A stretch of 46,458 bases of DNA from Nematostella vectensis (lineage: Eukaryota > Cnidaria > Anthozoa > Actiniaria > Edwardsiidae): assembly GCF_932526225.1 (NCBI RefSeq), contig NC_064039.1, positions 7,765,001-7,811,458 of the forward strand, given 5' to 3'. Below the pieces are notes generated by a model. That model made no database searches, was not told the origin of the DNA, and was given only the letters and a program-made list of their open reading frames with translations. Shown piece by piece: positions 10,801-24,180 of the stretch; position 1 is the stretch's first letter, and each line of letters opens with the position of its first letter. The position numbers and the translations under genes were made by a program.

Positions 10801-13800
10801 ACAATATGTCTCACTTTTGACTGACAGCTCGCCACGCCCAGGCAACAAGTCTAGACAACTAAGCGATGACGTCACTCTGTCTTGTAGCCATGACAACAGT
10901 TTATGTAAGACGATGATGTTACTGAGTCGAGCCCCCCANNNNNNNNNNNNNNNNNNNNNNNNNNNNNNNNNNNNNNNNNNNNNNNNNNNNNNNNNNNNNN
11001 NNNNNNNNNNNNNNNNNNNNNNNNNNNNNNNNNNNNNNNNNNNNNNNNNNNNNNNNNNNNNNNNNNNNNNNNNNNNNNNNNNNNNNNNNNNNNNNNNNNN
11101 NNNNNNNNNNNNNNNNNNNNNNNNNNNNNNNNNNNNNNGGTGGGGTTTTCCAGCCTGCACACACATAAGTTATCAGTGAGTTGGTCCAACTTGCATGACA
11201 ATGCTGTTCGGGTTTGATAAAATATCTTTACACCTGACACACCTGACGCGTGACAGTACTATTGTTGCGTGAAAGTACAAGTGTTGTGTGACTGTACTAG
11301 TGTTGCGTGACAGAACAAGTGTTGTGTGACAATACAAGTAATGTGTCACATTACAAGTGTTGCATTAAGAGTACCTGGCGAGCACAAACTACACTTCCGG
11401 TTCAGTCCATGCTCAAATTGGCATCCCGCAAGTGTTCGCGATCCTTCCTCGGTCTCCAGGTGTCTGGCAAGGAGCTCATCGAGCACTTCAGCCTTCTGGT
11501 CAGCGGTGAGTCCACACGTCTCTAGGCTGATCACATGATCAGCGTAAAGCCCCACGAGTGACCATATTACCTGTATAATGTAATGCAAGATGTAACAAAA
11601 CGCTATTTACACCAACACACCGTCAAACAAACCATGTACACTTTTTTTTATAAGAAGGTCTAATTTTAGTTGAGGCTGGGCCGTTATTCTTCGAGCATTT
11701 AAAGGCTGAAAATGTTCAATCAACCACTCCTGAAGACTCCTGTTAAACAACCACGGATTTGTTATTGTTTAGATGAGAAAATATGACGGTCTATCTGCAT
11801 GAAAAAAATTGAAACGAACATCTACAAATAAAGTATGAAACTTGACTATATGAGATTAAAAATACCCCAGTTACTTGTTGTAATTAGCCGATGGAAACGG
11901 ATGCTTTGTATGGCTCTGTATTATGGTAGTGTTAAATGGCGGCGTGATTGGCCTCTTCTTTAATTTCAGTGAATATAATACGCAATAAAGTATTGGAAAA
12001 GAATTATACGAATGTTCAATAACAAAAATATTTAATTCAATTTGATCATTTATCACACTAGCAAAACAATATTTTGCTGTTATCTCAGCCTTGGCAAATG
12101 TTCTTAGCATGTGCTCAGAAATTGGTGAAATCTCAGGCAGGACATTCTTGTAAAAAGGTTCTTATAAAAAGGGGTGTAGACTAATGCCACATAGCATAAG
12201 TCTACACTTAAAATCTACACTTAACTCGACTATATAATCAAATACTGTAGAACCCCCTCGAGCTCGAACTCGAACTCGGATTAGTATCCCCCGTAAACTC
12301 GAAAGGTTGGCTCTAATACAAATTTAGTAGACGGGGAATTCTGAAGTTATTCGAACATTTTAACTTGGTTAATCCGAGATTAGATATCTTGAAATATTTT
12401 GTTTTCCCACCAAAGCTTCATTTAATTATCTACGAGAACAGCAAGCACTGTGGGATTTGAAGTCACGCCTTTATGTGCAACTCAGTGTCTACACTGCACT
12501 AGGAGAATCTGTGTATCGTAACCCGCAGTGCTTTATGGGTATTACACAAATAAGCGTAAATAAAATACAAATCCAGGTTTCAAAAACTGTACTATTCTTA
12601 TTATTATGTTCCTATGGACATCCACATAGCTTTCAGATAAAAGGATTCAGCCGTTTTTACGCTACCCATGAGCCACCGCGGGTCACGATACATTGATTCT
12701 CGAATGCAACCTTTTTTGAAATAGGTGTATGTGTATCACTGACTGATGATGTGAGTACTAGAATAGCAAAATAGAGTGTGACAAACAGGTCTTTTGAGAG
12801 CTGGGAGCGGATAGCTGAAGACTGGCAGATTGCGTGACATAAAATATATAGATAAAAATGCTCCCAATCAATCAAACTAGAGATAAATAATGTATGACCA
12901 CAGTATTTGAATTGGTGTTCCGGATGGCCGGCTGACTTATCATCGTTCTTGCATAACATTAGCCATCGCTAGATAGCTAAGACATACTGTCATTTACCTA
13001 TACTGAGCTTGACCGTGACTTTCAAGTGTAGCAGGGGACTTAACGCTGAAGCATATACTTGCAAACGGGCCCACATTGTATCAAGCGGAGAAGGGCTTCA
13101 CCAATCTTAATGCGTTTGAAGTATCAAAGATGGCCAAGAATAATTTGAGAAGACCTGCTGTTTCCATTGTAGTTTGTTTACTTTTGAAGTTTGCAACAGG
13201 GGAGAGAATTAACTCCTGCGATTCCGAGGCGCTTTTTGGGTTCGGTGCTGCGTTAGCGATTTTCGGGCTGTTCTTAGTAGTGTTCGGTTCAACTGTCATA
13301 TATAGCATCAAGCATAAGGAGCGACTCATGGGCGAACGCTTGCCGATGGACGTCGCAGAATCGAACGACAACACGAGCGTTGCCGAGGACAATACGACAC
13401 CAAGGCGAAGGAGCCTTAAAGCGGATGCCTCAGATGGAAATATCTTGAACAATTCGGAACATGTATCTAAGGCGGGAAAAAGCGAAGATACAACGAAAGA
13501 AGGGCGTAGCCTACTCGAGTCGGTCCCGGAGGTACGAGATTACGCCGAAAGGGAGATATAACATGACTCTTTAAAAGAAGGAAGCGATTATATGAACGTG
13601 TCAGTTGTGAATCGTCGACAAACAACCGAGGCTCCGAATGCTTGCCTAACATAAGCCGAGCCAATTACGAACATGGTTACGAACCACGCCGTGAGAGGTG
13701 CCAAAAGCAAGCTGTATATCGAACGATCGACCGATTTGCAATCATTTTGCTTATGAATTAAAAATAGTGTAAATGTGTATAAAGACCATAAATTCACAAC

Positions 13801-16800
13801 GGTTTCATATAGGGAGGGAGCTGTGTGCCCATTTGTCACAGGTATCCCACATTTTTAGCTGACAAACCCATGACAATTCCGGTTTCTTAATTAAGTCGGC
13901 GGTATCATACAAACACTAAATATCCCTGCCTCGGCTTTTTAGTAAGCCGTTTTACCACATGGACATATTATCAGCACTGGTTCACAGCTCTTAGTGCAAG
14001 TTAGCCGTAAAGTAAGACGCGCTGGTAAGAAATCTAGCGCGAAATGCGGCTACTCAGCGTGGTAGTGATTTTGATGAGCCTATGGCAAGCGGTAGACGCT
14101 CAGAGATTGAAGGTAACGAATTCATCCTTGGAGGTGCTATGGGTGCTAATACTTGTCGCTATTATTCTGTACGTGTTAATAGCGGGCTGCAAGAGACTAG
14201 TGAGACGAATAGATAAGCTAAGAGCCGCCAAAAGACACGGCGCTAGACGCGCACCCTCTCTGGAACTGCACACTTTTCAGAACGCAGTGGAAATAGAATC
14301 GAGTAGACCAGGATTGATATCCCCTTGTAATAGCCCGATACAGGGTGCTGACGAAGACATGAGTGACACGTTGCGAAATACGCAGACGAGAGATGATCCT
14401 TGCGGGGCAAATACGGCAAACTATGATTACACTGCGGTATGAACGCAGACTACAAGAAGTGCCTTAAGTAGGAACGTGCCAAGTACCTAGGTAAAAAGGA
14501 AAACCGGCTACTTGCCTAGCATGGCTAGTAATGATGCGTCGGGTTTAAATATATAGATGAAACCTTAAAAAGTTGGTTCACACATGAACGATAACGGTAT
14601 ACAAGGCATGATTATCTACACGCAATCTTCGAGACACTGACGTATCATGACAACCTGTGTCAGCCATCGTCACGCAATCTCGATCTGGTAACGAAATCGC
14701 TTTATTTGTCATATGCGTACTTTGACAGCTTTGTGGGGGAAGGAATATACCTGTTGAGCCTCCAGAGACAAGAAAAATAAAAGGTCTTAGTGGTGGTTTG
14801 AAATACTGTAGTTTGGATGTCAAAAATTCAGTATTGTTATTGAATACAGTGATCACTAAGCGTGAAAAAACGAGAAAGTTCGTAGACGGTGTTTACCGAG
14901 TCCACAAGACTGTATAGAAGTACTTTTATTTGCATCGATCTTAGCATGCAACCATCTCGTTGTCATTTACAAAAAAACATGCTTTACCGACGGTAAGTTC
15001 ACATGACACTGACGGTTCTAATTGTTGTACCTTTGAAAAAAAAAAACGTCTTATTCTTTCTTTCTCAACTGCTAATAAAACTATTTTCTCAGCAATCTCA
15101 GTCTACAACTTCGATAGTACAGAGCTTATTTCATCAGCCGGAATTATTCAACGGCTCATGTTAGGCCTCAGTGTTAAACGAAGTTAGATCCGACTCATCC
15201 GCGCGCTTGGCTTAACATTAAAGTGACATTCTAGAGTATTTTGGCCAGTGACCCGCCTTCTTGCAATTTGCGGCGTAACAGGGGCATTCTATCTGCTGAC
15301 TAACAAAAGAAAACAGCGATAATTAACCTGATATTTTGGCGAGCTTACGATGGAGTCCCCCATTTTCTTGGGTGTCAAAGTCCCCCAAAATTCCAATTCT
15401 TTTTTTTGGCCTCCAGCTGCCACTCCAAAAACTTGCTCTCAAAACTGCCTATACCAATATCAGAACAATTAAAAGTGTGCTAGCAATTATTCAGTGACAA
15501 TGCTTACATTAGGGGACTAAACAGAGAACTTATGGTGACGTTGTGAAACAATTCAGCACACCTCTATGTTGATAGCAGGACAATGCAGAGCGCCTTTGGT
15601 GCTTCTCGCGCTGTGCGTGTCCCTAGCAAGATCCCAGAACCAGACCACGTACGAGTACGGCTTTGTAGCGGTGAAAAGCATGCTTAAGGTATATGCTGGT
15701 GTGTTTGCTGTGCTGGCTGCAGTTGTAGTAATCTTGGGCTTGAGTAAGGCGTACTGTGCTTGTTGTCAGTGCGAAGAGAAAAAGCGATCAACTCCAACGG
15801 AGAAAAGACAATGGAAAGTGCGAAAGATGAAAGAGAATTCCAGCAACAGAGAGCAGAAGCGTGAAATTTGTCATGAATGCCTGAAACATAAAGTTCAAGG
15901 GCAGCTAATATAATTAACAGAGAGCACAGGCGTACGAATTGTAAAAGGAAATCGACAATATTTATCCTGGTAGAGCTTCGTTTCCATCACTCAGGTTGCC
16001 CTTGGTCGTGAGAGAACTGGGAACTAGTCTACGCTCGTTTACGAACTTATCACACGAACGGCGACGAGTTCCGAACCTTTTCCCGATCAATTCGCTGAAC
16101 CAAAGACTGCCAAAAATAAAAATTACGTTCACATGAAGACATAAATCGTCGCTATAACAACCCTTATGGATGCGTTTTTCTAGGAGTGGTTTAATATTAA
16201 CAGCACTGGCTTGATAGTCTTGGATTTACGAAAAAGGGCTGTCTGAGTTATGGAACCGAGCACATTGTTTACAGCAGGCCTCGTTTCCATAACTCAGATT
16301 AACCTTCTCACTCACTTTTTCTGCTACTTATAAGGGCTTGAAATTATAAAGATTAGTCTATTTATCCAGGTATTTTTTTTAGATTTTACTGTTAATTTCG
16401 AAATTCACAACAGCTGAAACTGACCCACATCTCTAATTTAAAAATCAAAATTAATTCCAGTTTTTTGTATACATGTCGTTTAGTTTATATACAAAAGGGG
16501 TTATATGAAGAGCTGCCTGTCGGACAACCTAAAAATACCTCTGTTGGAAAAAAAACTACAAACTTAATTTACAAACCTTAATAAATACCAATAATTTTAT
16601 TAAAACCTAATTCTAGGCAAATAGAGGTAGTGTTTTTTTTGCTGACTTGAAAATTACAACATGGATAACATATCATATGTCTTATCAAAGCTTTTTTTCG
16701 TGCATTCTTAGACCCTAAAAATAATGCAGCTCTGAAAAGAAAATGTGGTTTGCTTGAAGCCCTAAATAATACCAACTGTATATTTACCTGTTATAACAGT

Positions 16801-19800
16801 TTTATTAAATGACCCACAGGGTTTCTGGAAAAAAAATGTGGCATCATTTTTTTGCTATTTTTCTCTGTTATTTTGTTTTTAAAGTGTTCAAAGGTTGATG
16901 AAGGGGCATATGCATGTACCTGTATAAAAAAGACACTCATCCTTATGATTTAGTTATCATCATTGTTCTGCAGCAAAAACAGGCAGCTTTATCATAATAT
17001 CATGTCCTCTATTACCCTTGTTCCAGAGCCTTAAACTGCTATCTATTTAGTGGCCAGCGAGCTTAAGCTTTCGCTCACTAAATAGAGAGACGTTCGAGGC
17101 TCTGGAACCAGGGTAAGCATTCGCTGGCCGCTAAATAGAGAAACGTCGAGGCCCTGGAACCAGGGTAGTTCCCTATGTATCTTATTGGTGATTTTCAGTG
17201 ATGAACCAATCAGAAGAAGCAAGAACAATAGCTGTTAGTCATCTGATAGGTAAGGTATATTTTATGTGGGGAACCACATACATAATAATTAACCCTATAA
17301 CCAAATTTTAATTTTTGTAATCATGTTGTGTTATGTGTATTTTATAGTTATTTTTTTTTTTGTCTTAGCTAATAAAATTTCTAGAATCAGGGTCATAGCA
17401 GGGGATGGGGGTTTTGAATGATTAGTGCATTAGTAGAGCACTCTCATGGTTCCAAAGTGCATATGGGGTGATACTATTCCTTGCATCTTGAGCACTGGAT
17501 ATAGGCTTATTTCTGTTGTTTGGGAGCCAACAAACACAGTACACTTTTTCTGAGTTCATACCCTAGCAGGCCTGGATCTTAAGATTGCTATAGCTGGAAA
17601 CTGACACATTTTGAGTTCCTCTAGGCAAGCAACATAGTGTTGCCTACATACCTTGTTTAGTACTCAAGTTTCCCTGGGTCATCCCCAATGCACAAAGATG
17701 TGGCACTTGTGAGGGCATAAAAGCTACAATCTTTACTGGTATAACTAGAAAGACTACAGACAAGCTGAAGGAAAACTGGATTATCTGCATAGGCGTGGTG
17801 TAGACAAGTTACATGCTGCATGCCTCTGTTTTTTTGTTGCTCCAACAAATATGGCTAACACTTGGAACATCAGTGCAACTAGTCACAGAGGCGTATAACA
17901 AACTTTTTCAAACTTGTGTTGATTTATAGTGAAATCTTTACTGCCCATTTGGATCTGTACATTATACTGATGTAATGTCTTCTGGGCTTTTGTATGAAGG
18001 GTAATAACAAATTTGTAAACATTTAATATATGTATATATACTTATTAGATAGAAAATCAAAACAACAATAAAAAGACTTCCAAGAATACAAAGTTTAATG
18101 TGTCATACAATGTAAATAATATAGATATAGCCCCAGGGGCTATAGGCTCAGCCTATGTTTGGGTATGGGGGTGCTTCTGGGGGTTTTGAAACCTGACCCT
18201 GTTTAAGACAAAAATTCTGAAAAACCATACCCTGTCTAGGACAACACCCTTGATTTTAGGACCCTGTTTAGGACAACACCCTCAATTTTAGGACCCTGTT
18301 AGCACGTGAGAGCAAGCAAGGCAATCAGATCGGCGGCAGGATCAGTGGTTTAGCAAGGCAACCAAATCCGTACCCTGTTTAGCACAGTCTTGCTTAAAAT
18401 TATGTACCCTTTTCAGTACAAAGTGGCCTGAAATATATACCCTGTTCAGGTCAGAGAGGCCTGAAATGTATACCTTGTTTAGGACAGAGGTCAATAACCA
18501 TACCCTGTCCAGCAGCATGTTCCCATATAGCCCATATAAGGGAGTACCCCCCCGGAACATATAGCTTGTAACATTAATATGCTCATTACAAATGGTTATC
18601 CCTATGATGGAGAATCATTATATTAGCAAAGGCTATGCATATTATCAGTTCCATTGTGTTCTGGTTAGATCAACCTTTGTTCTAATAGTGTCCTATACTG
18701 TCCTAGTGATTTACATCAATCAATCAATCATCAAGTCCTCATGTGACCTTATTTAGTTGACTAGTCTCCATCATTCAACTTGTTTTCCCTCCAGCCTTGT
18801 TATTATTGAAACTCCCACACCCATGCTCCTGAGGAAGGGTGGGGGATTAGATTTTGAACCTGTGCAAAACTGAGAAAAGCCCCCACCCTCTCTTCTGTCA
18901 TAGCCAGTACACTCAAGTAAGTCAGGCTGTAGCAGGGGGTGGGGCACTTGGGGCATGTGCCCCCCCCCCTATATTTTAGAAAAATGAAAGGAACTGACCA
19001 GTAGAGACATGGCTGCGCCCCCGTTTCTGTATTGTGTCCCCCCCCCATTTTAACATGGCTCTGCGAGTACATTTGTACCAATTACTATGAAGATAACAGT
19101 TACTAAAAAAATGGAAAAATAAATAATTTTCATCTGGCATCAGTTATCATTCATATTCGTTTTAGCACATTTTGCCGTGCAGCTTGCCACACGCTGATAC
19201 AAGGAAACGTTTCTACAGAGGAGATAGCCTGCTAGCCGGCTCTCATTGTGTGTTATTTGGAAATGTTTTATTTTCGAATATTGGGAACCCTGTGAACGCG
19301 CGAAGGCTGAGGTGCGCTGGGTCGAGGGTGCAAAGAAATTTCTTTAGAGAGCCGGCTAGCAGGTTACAGAGGAGAAAGAGACTCAAACCAGAAACTGACA
19401 TGACTTTTGCAAAGCATATGTGATGCTATTCACTTATCTCAAAACCCCCAGGGTAGAGACAAGTCTGAGAGTAAAAAACTGTCAATTCCCCCACCTCCTT
19501 AGGTAAGATTCTAGTCCAAAAGTGCTCTAAACCTCAAGTTAACCACACACTTCCTGGGGACCATGGGGGAGGGCGGGGTTTAAATGACTAGTGCATTAGT
19601 AGGGCACTCTCTCATGGTGCTTATAGCACAACATTATATATACCTGCTATTCACATAAAAATTCTACACAAGCTTCCTAGCTGTTATCTATTTATAACTT
19701 AACGCTCCCATTAAAAAAAATCATAACAAAAACTGTAATTTTAATCAAAATTTTAAATGATATGTAAGCATACCTGTCAACTCTCCCGCATTAGGCGGGA

Positions 19801-22800
19801 GTCTCAAGACTTTGGGCCCCTTCTCCCGCTCTCCCGCACTGAGCACCAAATCTCCCGCTTTTTTTAGCGATTTTTATCGATTCCGCAAAATTATTCTATA
19901 GGAAATCATTATAATTTCAAGCCCTTATAAGTAAAAAAAAGGGGGTGAGAAGGTCAATCTGAGTTATGGAAACGAGGCCTGCTGTAAACAATGTGCTCGG
20001 TTCCATAACTCAAACAGCTCTTTTTCGTAAATCCAAGACTATCAAGCCAATGCTGTTAATATTAAACCACTCCTAGCAAAACGGATCCATATGGGTTGTT
20101 CTAGCGATGATTTTTGTCTTCATGTGAACGTAATTTGTATTTTTGGCAGTCTTTGGTTCAGCGAATTGTTCGGGAAAAGGTTCGGAACTCGTCGCCGTTC
20201 GTGTGATAAGTTCGTAACCAAGCGTAGAATAGTTTTCAGTTCTCTCACGACCAAGGGCAATCTGAGTGATGGAAACGAAGCTCTACCATTTACCTAGGCT
20301 CCCGCACTGACCAAAACCCGAAAGCGCAACGAACAAATACTGACTCGGAGACCCATCGGGCTTTGCTGGCGAACGAAAACCTGCTGGATCTTCAAGCAAG
20401 AACACTTGCCCGTTTCTTTAAACTCTGGGTGAACTAGCGTAATATACACCCAAGGTAACGATAAAACAAGGAAAATGAGCTGATGATAAGACAGCACCCC
20501 ACTTATGTTGATCTTTGCCTTCCATCCTACCAAAAAAAACTTAAACTATCAAAGACAAAATCTTAGATGTCAGATCTATTTGCAAAACTAGAGGTTTTCA
20601 GAAGTGAAGCGAAGTGGAGCGCTCGGGCAATGCACTGGTCACATGTTAAGCTGAGTTTAGGCCTCGTCCCCACGTATCCGTTTACGTTTGTGAACGCAAC
20701 CCTTTTGTTTTCGAAACCGTTTTCAAAACGATCTGCGTCCACACGAATCGTTTTCATTTTGAGACGGCCCGTCCCCACGAAAACGCAGAAACGATACGAA
20801 AACGATTAGCTTTACAGAGCATGCGCTTGCACCATTTTGCTTGTTTAGTAAGCGAATCACGTCATCGTTTTCGAAAAGTTCCCACGGCAACGTTAGATTC
20901 CGCTAAAAATTACCGCAACAGGCGCTGAGTCGCTTAGTGTCACGCACTGAGTCTCACGCATTCCTTCCCACTTATTTGTGTGATCTAATTACTAATAACA
21001 AAGCTGTTTTTAAGCCTATGTATTTTGCAGCGGGAGATCTTTATTTTGAAGAGAGGGAACCACTACAGGAATGTTTTAGCCCCTCCTACAAGTTGAATAA
21101 CCGTGGGAAACTAAAGATAGTTATAGAGCTGCACAGTTTTCCATCATTACTGTCAACAAACAATGCAGTGATGTGAAGGCAAAAGAGGTGATGTATTCCA
21201 GACACGCTCTAAAATTGCTTGCTCTTTTCATGTCGCGCAATTGCATGTTTTATTCATTATGATTCTGTGTGTCTTTAAATAACAGTCTTAAAAGAACATG
21301 TTATTCAGCAGACCGTTACGTTACAAACCTTACAGAAATATTGTAATAGGTCAACGCTAGGGAGCCATTTGAAAGAAATTTTAAAATTTGATATTTTTTT
21401 CGTAGGCGGATTTGTTAATCCTGAACGTTAATATTTATCCATATCGGGGTCTCTTTTTTAGACAAGCTCTGTGATGCGAAACTAATGTGTTTACATTCCC
21501 ACGATCCAATATAGGAGAGGTCTACTCCAGCCAATAAATTGAAAACAGACGACCCTAACAGGTCAGAGGAAACTTTGCGGTTAGCGGAAAACTCAAGAAT
21601 AAGTAACCGAACACCCATCTGTCGTCAATATCACTGGGGAGCGGAAACCGCCGCCGGGCAAGATAGATTAGAACTTTGGAACTTTGGAACTTTGTACCTA
21701 AAGCTCACTCTACTACACTGTTTTGGCTAGGTACAACTGCGATCAGTGCACTAATGATTGCAGATCACAATAGTGAGAGACTAGTGATTGCCTAGAAAGG
21801 CAAGAACTGTAAGAACGAGAAATAACGCAACGAGCATTTCAACCTGCCATCCTAATTTCGGAACAGACCACAAGTAGGGGAACATCAAACGCGGAAAGTA
21901 TCTGAGAACTGTAAGAAGTCGAGCTTGAGAACGCAACGAGAAATATTCTAGTAAGGAGATAGCGATAGATCAAAGAAGCCTGTACAAGCCAAAGACGCAA
22001 ACATTTCTAATACAAAATGGGCGCACTAGCTGTGACACCAGGAGTGATTGCTACGATTGTGGTCATCGCAGTTATAGCAGTAGGAATGTTGCTGCTTTAT
22101 TTTGTATGCAGATCGGATGACCCAGTCAAGGACCATACTTGCGTAGCCATGCTATATCCGCGCTCACGCTCCGAGCTGCGACAGCTAAAGGTCCCGCTTG
22201 ACCCCGGCGAGCCCACCGACATACATGTCAATGCCGCATACGAACACGACGAGCACGCGACGGAACCTGAACACCACGCTGCTGGTCAGCACGCAGTGAT
22301 GGTACACATGCGCACTGAGAGCGCGGACGGAGGTGAATGCAGCATCACGTTACATGCTGTAGAGAGCGAGTCGCAGTCTCGATCCGGAGAATCCAGCAGT
22401 CCCGATCCAGGGAATGAGAGTCAATTAATTCAAGCGGGGGACAAGACATGTCTGCAAGTGTCTCAGTAAGAGCGGAATACCAAGGGATTGATCTAACAAA
22501 GATCGAATCAGCTACATTCAGTCATCGTAGCAGTAATAGAATCAATTATAAGGAAATAGAAATAGTTTAAGAAATATTAAGAAATAAGAGTTGTTTAAAG
22601 GGGCTATGCACAACCTACATAAATCTTATGGCTCTCTTTGTCATCCGCTCGACATATAGAAAGAATCATAGAGTTTTCTATCGATAGAGGATGGCGAACG
22701 TAAATCCTAAAACTGAGAGGAGTCCAAATCGGAATATTTTCAATCGGAAACAAATTTTTGCCTGACACTCGTTTTCTATAAGAACGTCTAAATTCAGTTA

Positions 22801-24137
22801 GGGCTGGACCATTTCTATTTTTGAAGCATATCAAGGCCGAAAATTATTATTGATGTTCTTAGATTATTAAGTTTTTATTTTGCTACGATTACCGAATCAA
22901 TTTTAAAATACCCGACAAGGTAGTGTGTATGTAATGCCAATGTAGTAATAATAACAGAATGACACAAATGATAAAATACAATGATATTTAGTTTTATAGT
23001 TCAAAACACATCGATCTAAAAAATAATTTGCCGCATCTGAGTCTCGGCTTATAGCATATTCAAGGAATCTGGTGAAATCCCAGGCTGAACGTTCTTATAA
23101 AAAGGTTCTTTCTTAAAAAAAAAAAGAGTATGCATTTGAAGGTATGTTGTGGCTATAATTATTATCTCCATTTTACTTTCGTTGGTCCGACGGAAACTTC
23201 AACCGTCAAAAGACACAAGAATCTATTAGATTCCGAGATATTAAACAGGCCATCCGCTCTAGATTATCAGTGACATCCTCAAAGGAACTTCCAATAGGCA
23301 CACTGCTTTCAATATTTTTCGCGTTTTCCGTTAAAAATCATCGGATATTGTTACGTAATCGACCGGAAGTAAACTGGTGACAATGCGGCTTTAAGGAGAC
23401 TGTCGTACGCGCTACATGTCGCCTAGTTTAGCCAGGCCTTAGCAACGAGTTTCCTCAGTGATGTGTTAATTAGTTTTAACTTCAAATTACTAATATCTCT
23501 TGGTTGCTGTAGGAACTCCATGGGAATGGCGAGTTGGAAGATGCTCTAAAAAGCTCCCAGTAACGACTACAAAATTAGAAAAATATCCGCTACAGGGTCA
23601 TTTTTGGTAAAGTGGAATATGTTATGTAGCGCGTGAGTTAGGTCTGGACCAGTTATGTAGGGGGATTACTTTTACCTTGAGCAGAGATGGTTACTGTGTG
23701 ATCCTAAACTTAAAAAAAGAGTATGCATTTAAAGGTATGTTGTGGCTCTCATTATTATCTCCATTAATCATAACTATACCCAACTCGAATCAGCCTTGGG
23801 GAAGGTTTTAGACAAAGCATTGTAAAACAACTGATAATAAATCAGGCATTCACGTTAATTGTCTTGCAGTTTCCTTTATGGCTGACAAAATTACTACAAA
23901 TTACAACCCAAAAATATAAACTTCTTTCCAAACTATTAGGATGTCTCTTGGATAGATTGGCGTATTTTCATGGACGCCATCTAAGGCCTGGAAAGAGAGG
24001 CCTAAGAGCAAAACTCGATATTTTTTACTTCTTTGCTTTTGCGAATTATAGAAGGCTAATATTTGTTTCCCTCCCTCCCTCCCTTCTTTCTTTCTTTCTT
24101 TCTCTCTCTCTCTCTTCCTTCCTTCCTTCCTTCCTTA

Positions 24138-24180
<43 letters not shown>

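Noticed and set aside
15968-15985. tRNA D-arm-like TGGTAGAGC suggesting a tRNA gene or tRNA SINE
   Set aside because: No B-box-like GGTTCGAATCC was found downstream and no cloverleaf could be drawn.
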